64,000 bases of DNA from Desulfosporosinus nitroreducens (lineage in GTDB: Bacteria; Bacillota; Desulfitobacteriia; Desulfitobacteriales; Desulfitobacteriaceae): assembly GCF_023897015.1 (NCBI RefSeq), contig NZ_JAMHFY010000026.1, positions 1-64,000 of the forward strand, read 5' to 3'. Below the pieces are notes generated by a model. The model was given only the letters and a program-made list of their open reading frames with translations. It had not been told where the DNA came from and ran no database searches. A program made the position numbers and the translations under genes. Positions 55,260 to 62,496 of the stretch are shown piece by piece; the first letter of the stretch is position 1; each line of letters opens with the position of its first letter.

Positions 55260-56198
55260 ATGAGCGGAAGGACGTTGTACGGGCACCTGATTGCGTTGCT
55301 TACAGTATCTATCTGGGGAACAACCTTTGTTTTTACAAAAATTTTACTAGATGATTCAACCCCAGTTGAAATACTATTCTATCGATTTCTAATAGGGTAT
55401 TGCGCACTATTTTTGCTTTACCCGAGGACCCACAAGACAAAAGGACTGAAAGAAGAACTATTGTTTTTTGGATTGGGACTATCAGGAGTTTCATTATATT
55501 TTCTATTAGAAAACACAGCTTTGCAATTCACACTAGCTGCCAATGTAGGGCTTCTATCAGGGACAGTACCTATTCTAACGGCAATTGTGTCGCATTTTTT
55601 TACAACTGATGAAAGGTTCAGCAGAAAGCTCGTTTGGGGTTTCTTAGTGGCCTTCGCTGGAACGGCCATGGTAATTTTTAACGCTCAGGTTATATTGAAT
55701 TTAAATCCCTTGGGAGATTTCCTGGCACTGATGGCACCATTAGCTTGGGCTTTCTATTCAATTTTGTTAAAGAAAGTAGACCATTGTTATAATCCTATTT
55801 TCGTAACCAGAAAGACGTTTTTTTATGGACTTCTAACAGTGATTCCAATCATGATTTTTCAAGATGCGAATTTTATGCCGGAGAAAATAGTTTCCCTTCA
55901 GTTTGGTTTAAACATTGGATTCCTCGGCCTGATCGCATCAGCGCTATGTTTTGTTACCTGGAACAGAGCTGTTGAGATAATTGGTACAATAAAGGCCAGT
56001 AATTATATCTATCTAGTTCCTCTGATCTCAATGGTCACTTCGATTCTCGTATTAAATGAAAAGGTTACAAATTTGGCAGTGGCGGGTGGTTTCTTGATTC
56101 TCACCGGTGTATACATATCTGAACACGGTTTTAAAGCAGAATGGTTACATAAGCTTGTGGTGAAAAAAACAGATGATCTATCAAAGCAATCTCAGTAA
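55260..56198 (+). CDS. EamA/DMT-family transporter
   Basis: The 312-residue protein has ten predicted membrane helices in two EamA repeats. The first begins HLIALLTVSIWGTTFVFTKI and the second LNPLGDFLALMAPLAWAFYS, each with the W-G/A-x-x-F/Y pattern. Such carriers export amino acids, metabolites or drugs. ATG 55260 was chosen because AGGAGGACAGCAG lies before it; the in-frame ATG at 55233 has no such site. It pairs with the AraC gene. Confidence 0.9.
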   Translation: MSGRTLYGHLIALLTVSIWGTTFVFTKILLDDSTPVEILFYRFLIGYCALFLLYPRTHKTKGLKEELLFFGLGLSGVSLYFLLENTALQFTLAANVGLLSGTVPILTAIVSHFFTTDERFSRKLVWGFLVAFAGTAMVIFNAQVILNLNPLGDFLALMAPLAWAFYSILLKKVDHCYNPIFVTRKTFFYGLLTVIPIMIFQDANFMPEKIVSLQFGLNIGFLGLIASALCFVTWNRAVEIIGTIKASNYIYLVPLISMVTSILVLNEKVTNLAVAGGFLILTGVYISEHGFKAEWLHKLVVKKTDDLSKQSQ

Positions 56199-56348
56199 AA
56201 TGGGGGAAGCAGATCTAGAAAATGGAATTCAGTCGGTCAGCCTATTATCAGGAACAGCAATTTTGTTGATATAATGTTAGCGGAACAGATACATCTGACT
56301 GGTGTACTCACGGAAGTTCTGTATGGAATATCGAAACGGACAAATATG

Positions 56349-56768
56349 CTAATTTTGATAATCGTCTCTGACTTTTGGGGAACCAAAAATTCTAATGGCA
56401 GACTCCTCCCTCTTCAGGGTCTCTTCAATATGTTGTATTTCCTCTATCTGTTGCTTATAGATAGAGACATCCTCTAAAGAAACCATGCGTTTAGTAAATT
56501 CAACCTGTTCTTCACTAAGACGAATGCGGATAACATCCGGAGGTTCATTTTGTTCAGGGGCAGCCGAAACAGGGAGTTTCTTCTCTATTACGAGCTCCTC
56601 GTATTCTACAGTCAAAGTAAAGATTTTTTCCTCGGTCAAGGATTCCCTATAAATCTTGACTTCTCCTGTTTGCAGCCACTTTTTTGCTAGAACAAGCTGT
56701 TCTTCTTTAAGCTGCAGCGTCACATCGATAGTGGGGCTTTCTCTATCAACTGGTATATTCATTGCCAT
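56349..56768 (-). CDS. DUF2382 (YsnF/AvaK) domain stress-type protein, second of a pair
   Basis: The 139-residue protein is a DUF2382 domain with two half-repeats of the form QLKEEQLVLAKKWLQTGEVKIY, and RIRLSEEQVEFTKRMVSLED. It resembles its neighbour at 56850 and the general-stress YsnF protein. ATG 56768 was chosen because GGAGAG is six bases upstream and because the longer frame would start inside the terminator of the neighbouring gene. The function is unknown. Confidence 0.82.
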   Translation of the reverse strand: MAMNIPVDRESPTIDVTLQLKEEQLVLAKKWLQTGEVKIYRESLTEEKIFTLTVEYEELVIEKKLPVSAAPEQNEPPDVIRIRLSEEQVEFTKRMVSLEDVSIYKQQIEEIQHIEETLKREESAIRIFGSPKVRDDYQN

Positions 56769-56790
56769 ATCTTTCTCTCCAATCATTGAG

Positions 56791-56831
56791 AAACACCTCA
56801 CCAATCACGGATGAGAATTGGTGAGGTGTTT
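56791..56831 (-). terminator. Hairpin between the two DUF2382 genes
   Basis: A perfect 15-bp stem (AAACACCTCACCAAT with its complement) and 11-base loop, with T on both sides. It lies directly between the two minus-strand genes and probably attenuates read-through from the first to the second. Confidence 0.85.
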
Positions 56832-56849
56832 TCAACTTTATTTTAATGA

Positions 56850-57326
56850 TTAATGGTATTGTTGATCGGATACATTATCAACGACATCGGGGTTGCCAAA
56901 TTCTTTGATCCGAGCTTCCTCTCGTTTAAGGGTCTCATCTATATGCTTTGTCTCTTCGATATCATGTTTATGCGCTATGACTTCCCCTGTTATTACAGTA
57001 CGTTTACCTACATCAACTTTCTCTTGACTGACAGGAATTCGAATGGTTTCTTCGGCGGTTATAGGTGAATCACTCTGTTCATTGTTTAAGGTTCTTCTTT
57101 CAATCACTATTTCTTCACGTAATACAGGTACATCCACGATTTTTTGTTCCTCAATAATTTCTTTACCAAACTCTACTTCACCTGTTTGCACTCTACTTTT
57201 GCTAATATCAAGCTCCTCTTGACGGAGAAGAAGCTTTGCTTCCTCAGTCCTTGTTTCGTTCTCATTAACTTCGTTTTTCAGATCTTTCGCATCGTCGTTT
57301 CCAAAAATATCGTCCAATATACCCAT
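56850..57326 (-). CDS. DUF2382 (YsnF/AvaK) domain stress-type protein, first of a pair
   Basis: The 158-residue protein opens GILDDIFGNDDAKDLKNEVN, a charged leader. It has repeated units LLRQEELDISKSRVQTGEVEFGKE and IPVSQEKVDVGKRTVITGEV with HKHDIEETKHIDETLKREE. The repeats are typical of DUF2382. AAGGAGG lies before the ATG. It is upstream of the shorter copy and separated from it by a terminator. Confidence 0.85.
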   Translation of the reverse strand: MGILDDIFGNDDAKDLKNEVNENETRTEEAKLLLRQEELDISKSRVQTGEVEFGKEIIEEQKIVDVPVLREEIVIERRTLNNEQSDSPITAEETIRIPVSQEKVDVGKRTVITGEVIAHKHDIEETKHIDETLKREEARIKEFGNPDVVDNVSDQQYH

Positions 57327-57473
57327 TTGTTAAATACCTCCTTCTTTCTATCCATTTATATAATACCCTTCAGAAAAGTCTATTATCCGAGTAATGTGGA
57401 ATCAGTTGCTATACTTGCATTTGTTTTAGATCAATGAGGTTAAAAAAGAAAATTACAGCATAATGAGATATCC

Positions 57474-57612
57474 ATGCCTTATAATAGAACAAACAAATAT
57501 CCGTCCCGCTTGGTTTATCGAGATGTACAAATAGGAGAATGATATCGTTTGTATATGTAACGGAAAAGGAGTATCGCTAGAGTTAGGGGAAAATATTACG
57601 TTGATCGTTTAG
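57474..57612 (+). pseudogene. Possible small gene broken by a one-base shift
   Basis: ATG 57474 opens 22 codons (starting PYNRTNKYPSRLVYRDVQI) to a TGA at 57540. A single-base shift at ATAGGAGAATG continues with ENDIVCICNGKGVSLELGE before TAG at 57610. The joined 45-residue product looks protein-like. No homologue is known to me, so this is weak. Confidence 0.3.
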
Positions 57613-57675
57613 GTTGGATTACCATGTATCATATAAGGGAACTGGTCATCGGATCATTGGAGGATGAATGATTTT

Positions 57676-57699
57676 GACGCTGAATGAGCGTCTTTTTTT
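57676..57699 (+). terminator. Intrinsic terminator with T-run
   Basis: GACGCT pairs with AGCGTC over five bases, directly followed by TTTTTTT. It ends a plus-strand transcript that crosses the broken frame upstream. Confidence 0.75.
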
Positions 57700-57828
57700 A
57701 TTCTTGCATAATCTATAGAGGAATTCAGGAATGTATGAAGAATCATTCGAGTGAGTGGTAAATCTTGGCTGGCTTTTCATGTTCAACTTAGACTTAATCA
57801 AGTCGAGCGGAGAAGGGGGAACTTATTT

Positions 57829-58041
57829 ATGGTTTGGCTCAATGTTGATAGACCAACTAAGAAGTGTACCTTACACATGAATAGTAGTTGTACCTACTTA
57901 CTAAAGAAAAGTGAGACCGACAATAAAGGAATTGGAAACATGAAACGAGACGGCGGATGGTTGAGTTTTGCTGATCCAAAACTGGCAAAATTATATCATC
58001 AAATTAATTTGCCTGAGTATGAATTCATTGACCATTGTTAA
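57829..58041 (+). CDS. Small conserved-looking protein of unknown function
   Basis: The 70-residue protein reads MVWLNVDRPTKKCTLHMNSS, with two cysteines, and ends LAKLYHQINLPEYEFIDHC with another. RDGGWLSF sits in the middle. I recall similar short proteins in Firmicutes without function. ATG 57829 was preferred over a longer frame from 57751 because GAAGGGGGA precedes it and because the protein-like composition starts there. A terminator follows at once. Confidence 0.6.
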   Translation: MVWLNVDRPTKKCTLHMNSSCTYLLKKSETDNKGIGNMKRDGGWLSFADPKLAKLYHQINLPEYEFIDHC

Positions 58042-58047
58042 ACAAAA

Positions 58048-58074
58048 CAACCCTCCACAAAAAATGGAGGGTTG
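58048..58074. terminator. Hairpin after the 70-residue protein gene
   Basis: CAACCCTCCA pairs perfectly with TGGAGGGTTG over a seven-base A-rich loop, six bases after the stop. It also lies downstream of the minus-strand small ORF at 58104-58181. Confidence 0.75.
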
Positions 58075-58103
58075 GGTATTTGTAGCATAGAAAAGGTCTC
58101 CGA

Positions 58104-58181
58104 TTAGAATACAATGCCCATTGCAATAAGCATAAGAATTGAAATAACTATGATACCAATACCAGCACAACATATTAACAT
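58104..58181 (-). CDS. 25-residue hydrophobic peptide
   Basis: An ATG at 58181 with AAAGGAGG seven bases upstream opens 25 codons. The peptide starts LICCAGIGIIVISILMLIA and is almost wholly hydrophobic with two adjacent cysteines, so it should be a single membrane helix. Small membrane peptides of this type are common in spore formers (YjcZ-like and others), but I do not recognise this one. It has its own hairpin downstream. Confidence 0.6.
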   Translation of the reverse strand: MLICCAGIGIIVISILMLIAMGIVF

Positions 58182-58325
58182 CGGTACATCCTCCTTTTCC
58201 AGTATATTACATAATATTCCTTGCCTCCTTACTTGACACAAAATGGAAAAGAGGGAATAACGGCAAAATAAACCATCAAAATCTGACCATGTCTGATTTT
58301 GATGGTAATTAAGGCCAAGGTGTTG

Positions 58326-58894
58326 CTAGCGACTGTAGCGACCTTGGTAACCTGGGAAGTTGTGTAATTCTTTGGTGTTAAGGAGTCTAAACCCCATTCT
58401 AGTCCAGAATCCACGAGCCTCAGCAACAGATCCGAGAACGATGTATTTGAAGCCCAAATCACTAGCAAAATCTTTAAGCCATTTGATGCAGAAAGTTCCA
58501 ATCCCCTTTCTTATAAGATGCGAAGGTAATGTTAACAAGTCGACATAAATGCCTTGTTTAGCGTTGCAAAAATGAAACCAGAATTGAGTAAAGTCTTCTT
58601 TGTTTCGATCATCTAAAACCACAATATCAGTCCCGTAATGCATTAGAACGAATTGAAGTTCGTAGTTTATATTTAAAGTGTCTTTTAAAGATTCTACCTT
58701 AAGTCGAGCGTTCTCGTAGAACAAAAGCATGTCAGGCTCTCTCGACTTATGCGCTGGCGGCTCATAAACGAAAATCCCACTATCTTTTGGATCGTTGAGA
58801 AAGCAATAATCTGAGAACGTTAATTCATTTACCCCATGCTTGTTTTCAGGAGATTTGATTCTTCTTCACAAACATCATAATTCTTGAACAACAT
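58326..58894 (-). pseudogene. GNAT acetyltransferase gene with a frameshift near its start
   Basis: From 58730 down to 58326 an open frame codes the GNAT core: VLMHYGTDIVVLD, LTLPSHLIRKGIGTFCIKWL (acetyl-CoA loop R-K-G-I-G), LGSVAEARGFWTRMGFRLL. The same frame is open upstream to about 58875 (RIKSPENKHGVNELTFSDY...). The only good start, ATG 58894 with GAGAGGAG, is in another frame that ends after 22 codons. A single base change near 58860-58872 would join them into ~189 residues. Either the gene is broken or a sequencing error is present. Confidence 0.65.
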
Positions 58895-59068
58895 ATAATC
58901 ACTCCTCTCAAGTGTAAGAATCTTTTTGTTATATCATATGAAAGATATATAGTGCGTAACAGAATATTTAGATAATTATTTGCCGTACAACATACTTTTT
59001 TTTGGATTGATTCTATTGAAAATTGCCAACCTGCAGGTTTATTGGGTAAACGTTATGCTATAATGAGT

Positions 59069-59112
59069 AACTAAAAAGAGCTACCCAGAGGGCGGCTCTC
59101 ATTTAGTTTTAA
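59069..59112 (+). terminator. Hairpin upstream of the ketopantoate reductase gene
   Basis: AACTAAA...AGAGC pairs with GCTCT...TTTAGTT and is followed by TTTAA. A TATAAT lies at 59059-59064, so this could be a leader attenuator as well as a terminator. The remaining gap (58895-59223) shows no gene. Confidence 0.55.
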
Positions 59113-59223
59113 TCTGAATCTTGTGTCACTTTTAGCATTTGCTTGCTTAAGAGCAATTGAATTAAGAGCAGAATGTCTTAGGGGCATAAGACACTTATAA
59201 AAGGCAAGGGGCGAGCTTGGAAG

Positions 59224-60141
59224 ATGACGATCAAAACAGTTTCGATTATAGGCTTAGGTGCTTTAGGAATAATGTTTGCAAAGCATTTTTCCGGTAATTT
59301 AACCAAAAATGATGTTCGTGTTATTGCAAATCAAAGACGCATTCAGAAATATGAGAAGAATGGCATCTTTTGTAATGGTGAGCGTTATGATTTTAATTAT
59401 GTTTTACCTGAAAGCAAGCAAAAGCCTGTAGACTTATTGATCTTCTGTGTGAAATTCAATCAATTACAGCAAGCGATTGAGGACACGAGGCATCAAGTGG
59501 GAGAGCATACAATCATTCTTTCGGCACTTAATGGAATTTCTAGTGAAGAAATTATTGGAAAAACATTTGGAATGGAAAAAATACTTTATTGCGTTGCCCA
59601 AGGGATGGATGCAGTAAAAATTGAAAACAAGTTGACATATAAGAACATGGGAATGATATGCTTCGGAGAAAAAGAGAATACGGTCTGGTCTGAGAAAGTA
59701 ACAACTGTCGCAGAGTTTTTCAATATTATTGATTTTCCTTATGAGGTGCCGAAAAATATGAATCATCGTTTGTGGGGGAAATTCATGTTAAATACAGGAG
59801 TTAATCAGACAGTAGCAGTGTTTTCAACAAATTATGGCGGTATTCAAGTAGCGGGTGAGCCTAGGAATGTTATGATAGCTGCAATGAGGGAAGTTATCGC
59901 CCTCTCTTGCAAGGTTGGTATAAATTTAGATGAATCAGATTTAACGTATTGGTTAAATGTTCTAGCCAACTTAAATCCTCTGGGGATGCCGTCTATGCGT
60001 CAAGATATGGCAGTAAACACTAAAACTGAGGTAGAGCTTTTTTCAGGAACAGTTATCGAATTGGGACGGCAATATCATGTACCAACACCAATAAATGATT
60101 GGCTGTATCATAAAGTACACGAGATGGAAAAGGACTTTTAG
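59224..60141 (+). CDS. panE: 2-dehydropantoate 2-reductase
   Basis: The 305-residue enzyme reduces ketopantoate to pantoate with NADPH in the CoA pathway. The N-terminal nucleotide loop is IIGLGALGIMFAKHF, the middle has ILSALNGISSEEII, and the C-terminal helical domain has NHRLWGKFMLNTGVNQTVA with the catalytic Lys and an Asn, then GMPSMRQDMAVNTKTEVELF. ApbA/PanE-family proteins sometimes have other substrates. No panB/panC is nearby, so the name is by family. Confidence 0.82.
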   Translation: MTIKTVSIIGLGALGIMFAKHFSGNLTKNDVRVIANQRRIQKYEKNGIFCNGERYDFNYVLPESKQKPVDLLIFCVKFNQLQQAIEDTRHQVGEHTIILSALNGISSEEIIGKTFGMEKILYCVAQGMDAVKIENKLTYKNMGMICFGEKENTVWSEKVTTVAEFFNIIDFPYEVPKNMNHRLWGKFMLNTGVNQTVAVFSTNYGGIQVAGEPRNVMIAAMREVIALSCKVGINLDESDLTYWLNVLANLNPLGMPSMRQDMAVNTKTEVELFSGTVIELGRQYHVPTPINDWLYHKVHEMEKDF

Positions 60142-60159
60142 AGAATCAAGATATTCTAA

Positions 60160-60315
60160 TGGGATGTCCCGCTTGAGATACATGGCACAAATTTCAGTTT
60201 GAGACTAAAAATTTGTGTTGATAATAAAAGAGATTTCTTTGTCAGAATACTAGAAGCCTACGATATTCCCAAAGATAAGCTGGAAGTAAAATTCCGACTG
60301 GCAGAACGGAAATAG
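60160..60315 (+). other. Orphan open frame, probably a gene remnant
   Basis: A 51-codon frame without a start runs to TAG at 60313-60315. It codes LEIHGTNFSLRLKICVDNKR, then FFVRILEAYDIPKDKLEVKF and RLAERK. The composition looks like a real protein end, but I do not recognise the family. The frame is closed upstream by a TAA at 60157. Confidence 0.35.
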
Positions 60316-60348
60316 CTTGCAATATGAGCACGAGGTTGCTTAGCTACC

Positions 60349-60681
60349 GTGAAGGAATACTTAGGGCAAAGTGCTTTGATCAATCTTGCGGTTGCCACAA
60401 TGGTTTTAGGATATAGCATCCTGTTGCATCACATTTTTGATGTATTAGAGGCGCGATTTGCATTAATTAGATATATAAATCAAAGGCAACCGCTGGATGG
60501 ATTAGCGGTTGCCTTTGATTTATATTTGCAAAATACTTACGACTACTATACTAAATATATTAACTCTCCTGTCTCCCAAAAAAAGGGTATACGTCGCTCG
60601 TTAAATACAGGTTTAGCTATCGGCGGAGTTATAGCACTTGTAGGGATATGGTTTTTTTTGATGATTACGCTAACTCCTTAA
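60349..60681 (+). CDS. Small membrane protein of unknown function
   Basis: The 110-residue protein starts at GTG 60349. It has one hydrophobic segment near the N-terminus (ALINLAVATMVLGYSILLHHI), a polar centre with RYINQRQPLDGLAVAFDLYL, and one near the C-terminus (LNTGLAIGGVIALVGIWFFL). It has no recognised domain. The ribosome binding site is weak. A long terminator follows 43 bases after the stop. Confidence 0.55.
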   Translation: MKEYLGQSALINLAVATMVLGYSILLHHIFDVLEARFALIRYINQRQPLDGLAVAFDLYLQNTYDYYTKYINSPVSQKKGIRRSLNTGLAIGGVIALVGIWFFLMITLTP

Positions 60682-60724
60682 TTGGAAGTGCTATTTAAAG
60701 AGTTTTTGCTTATCCACTAAAAAT

Positions 60725-60779
60725 AATCACACAAATAATATATCGATTGAACATTAACCGATATATTATTTGTGTGATT
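60725..60779. terminator. Perfect 21-bp hairpin between convergent genes
   Basis: AATCACACAAATAATATATC plus G pairs perfectly with its complement across a 13-base loop. It serves both the plus-strand gene at 60349 and the minus-strand gene at 60787. Confidence 0.85.
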
Positions 60780-60786
60780 TACGATT

Positions 60787-61173
60787 CTATCCTTTGCTCT
60801 TCTGTAATTCGCTAAGACGATTATTAAAATAGGTTTTGACTTGCTCAACATATTCCGATTTTAGGGAGAATTTACTGAAGTAACAACTAAAATCCCTATC
60901 TAAGCCGTAAGTTCCAGACTCAACCCATTCCTCATCAAGTGTACAGGTCGCTTTAATCTGATCGTACAAATAGCTAGAGCCTGAGAATGTTTCAAAGAGA
61001 TTATTCAACTCGTTATCTATCTGTGGATGCGGTAGAATAAGATTAAAAGGCTTTTTATAGTTGCCATATTTATATGTACCTTCTTCTTCCCAGACAAAAG
61101 GTTTTTCGCAAGATTCCAAGATAGCTTGACAGGTTTTAATCATTCCTTCTTTATCTTCAATCTCTAAGGACAT
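60787..61173 (-). CDS. Acidic soluble protein of unknown function
   Basis: The 128-residue protein is acidic, without membrane segments. It contains KTCQAILESCEKPFVWEEEG, NELNNLFETFSGSSYLYDQI and aromatic-rich WVESGTYGLDRDFSCYF. I do not recognise the family. AGAGGTG precedes the ATG on the minus strand. It could be an immunity-type or cytosolic accessory protein, but nothing here decides it. Confidence 0.6.
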   Translation of the reverse strand: MSLEIEDKEGMIKTCQAILESCEKPFVWEEEGTYKYGNYKKPFNLILPHPQIDNELNNLFETFSGSSYLYDQIKATCTLDEEWVESGTYGLDRDFSCYFSKFSLKSEYVEQVKTYFNNRLSELQKSKG

Positions 61174-61406
61174 TTTTTAACACCTCTGAAATGGTTTTTG
61201 TTTATTATACTATGATATAGTGAAAAAATGAACTTTATGGTTTATTATGAAAGTTTTCAATAGGAAGAATGTTTAAGGCAAGGGGCAGTTCAATAATGAG
61301 ACGGCTATTTGGAGATTTTTTGTGATGACAATCATTGCTAGTCTTGTATAAAAAAACTATACTGAAGAATGTAGTTCTTAGGCAAAAAGCAAAAGGAGAA
61401 TATGAT

Positions 61407-62435
61407 ATGAGTATGAAGTTCATTAAACGAATACCTACTGCCGATGAAATAATAGAGGAGATACCTTTACCAAATCACATTAAAGATATAAAAGAAACCA
61501 GGGATAAGGATATAAGGAATATTCTCGAGAATAAGGATGAAAGGTTTATCCTTATAATAGGCCCATGTTCAGCAGATAATGAAGATTCTGTCTGCGAATA
61601 TATTGGGAAGCTTGCCCAAGTTCAGGAACAAGTAAAAGATTCGATTTTGATTATACCTCGAATCTATACAAATAAGCCTCGAACGACAGGTGAAGGTTAT
61701 AAAGGCATGGCGCACCAACCAGACCCAAGCAAAAAACCAGATTTATTTGAGGGTATAAAAGCGATAAGAAAAATGCATTTAAGAGCATTATCTGCCTATC
61801 ACATGCCTGCAGCCGATGAAATGCTCTATCCGGAAAATTATACCTATCTTGCAGACGTTTTGGGGTATATTGCCATAGGTGCTCGTTCGGTAGAAAATCA
61901 GCAACACAGGCTAGCTGTAAGTGGAGTTGACGCACCTGTTGGTATGAAAAATCCTACCAGCGGCGACCTGTCTGTAATGTTAAATTCTATAATAGCAGCC
62001 CAGCAGGGCCATACTTTTACATATTCCGGATGGGAAGTTGAAACCACAGGCAATCAGCTTACTCATGCAATCTTAAGAGGCGCAGTCGATTCTAATGGTA
62101 GAAATATTCCAAATTACCATTATGAAGATTTAATTCGTATTGCTCAAGACTATGAAAAACTCCAACTTTTAAATCCGTCAATTATTGTTGATACAAACCA
62201 TGCGAATTCTATGAAATGTTATTCAGAACAGCCTAGAATAGCAAGAGAGGTTTTGATGAGTAGGAAATATGACACTCTGCTTAAGAAAATGATCAAAGGC
62301 CTCATGATTGAAAGCTATCTAGAAGAAGGTAAGCAAGGTATTGGTGAAAATATTTATGGAAAATCAATAACAGATGCCTGCCTTGGATGGGAGAGCACAG
62401 AAAAATTAATCTACAATATTGCTGAAAATATTTAG
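61407..62435 (+). CDS. aroF: 3-deoxy-7-phosphoheptulonate (DAHP) synthase, type I
   Basis: The first shikimate enzyme condenses PEP and erythrose-4-phosphate. The 342-residue protein has IIGPCSADNEDSVCEYI (metal and PEP site), PRIYTNKPRTTGEGYKGMAH, IGARSVENQQHR, GMKNPTSGDLSVML and DTNHANSMKCY with the metal-binding His. It is of the AroFGH type usual in enteric bacteria, rather than the AroA(Q) type most Firmicutes have. ATG 61407 was chosen because AAGGAG is nine bases before it; an in-frame extension to 61335 lacks such a site. Confidence 0.94.
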   Translation: MSMKFIKRIPTADEIIEEIPLPNHIKDIKETRDKDIRNILENKDERFILIIGPCSADNEDSVCEYIGKLAQVQEQVKDSILIIPRIYTNKPRTTGEGYKGMAHQPDPSKKPDLFEGIKAIRKMHLRALSAYHMPAADEMLYPENYTYLADVLGYIAIGARSVENQQHRLAVSGVDAPVGMKNPTSGDLSVMLNSIIAAQQGHTFTYSGWEVETTGNQLTHAILRGAVDSNGRNIPNYHYEDLIRIAQDYEKLQLLNPSIIVDTNHANSMKCYSEQPRIAREVLMSRKYDTLLKKMIKGLMIESYLEEGKQGIGENIYGKSITDACLGWESTEKLIYNIAENI

Positions 62436-62454
62436 ATTCAATTAATCGTCGTTT

Positions 62455-62496
62455 AAATTAATAGCCTGTATCTCTATGGATACAGGCTATTAATTT
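62455..62496. terminator. Perfect 18-bp terminator between aroF and cphA
   Basis: AAATTAATAGCCTGTATC pairs perfectly with its complement over a six-base loop, followed by ATTTT on the plus strand. It lies between converging genes and overlaps the cphA stop codon. Confidence 0.88.

Larger units (their letters stand above)
57327..57828. other. Gap between the DUF2382 pair and a small-protein gene
   Basis: The first part carries the ribosome binding site and promoter region of the minus-strand pair. A broken small frame (57474-57612) and a terminator (57676-57699) follow. I see no intact gene; the in-frame extension of the next gene back to 57751 lacks a ribosome binding site. Confidence 0.5.

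Noticed and set aside
56274-57437. Plus-strand frames opposite the DUF2382 genes
   Set aside because: They are antisense shadows; the minus-strand frames have ribosome binding sites and recognisable repeats.
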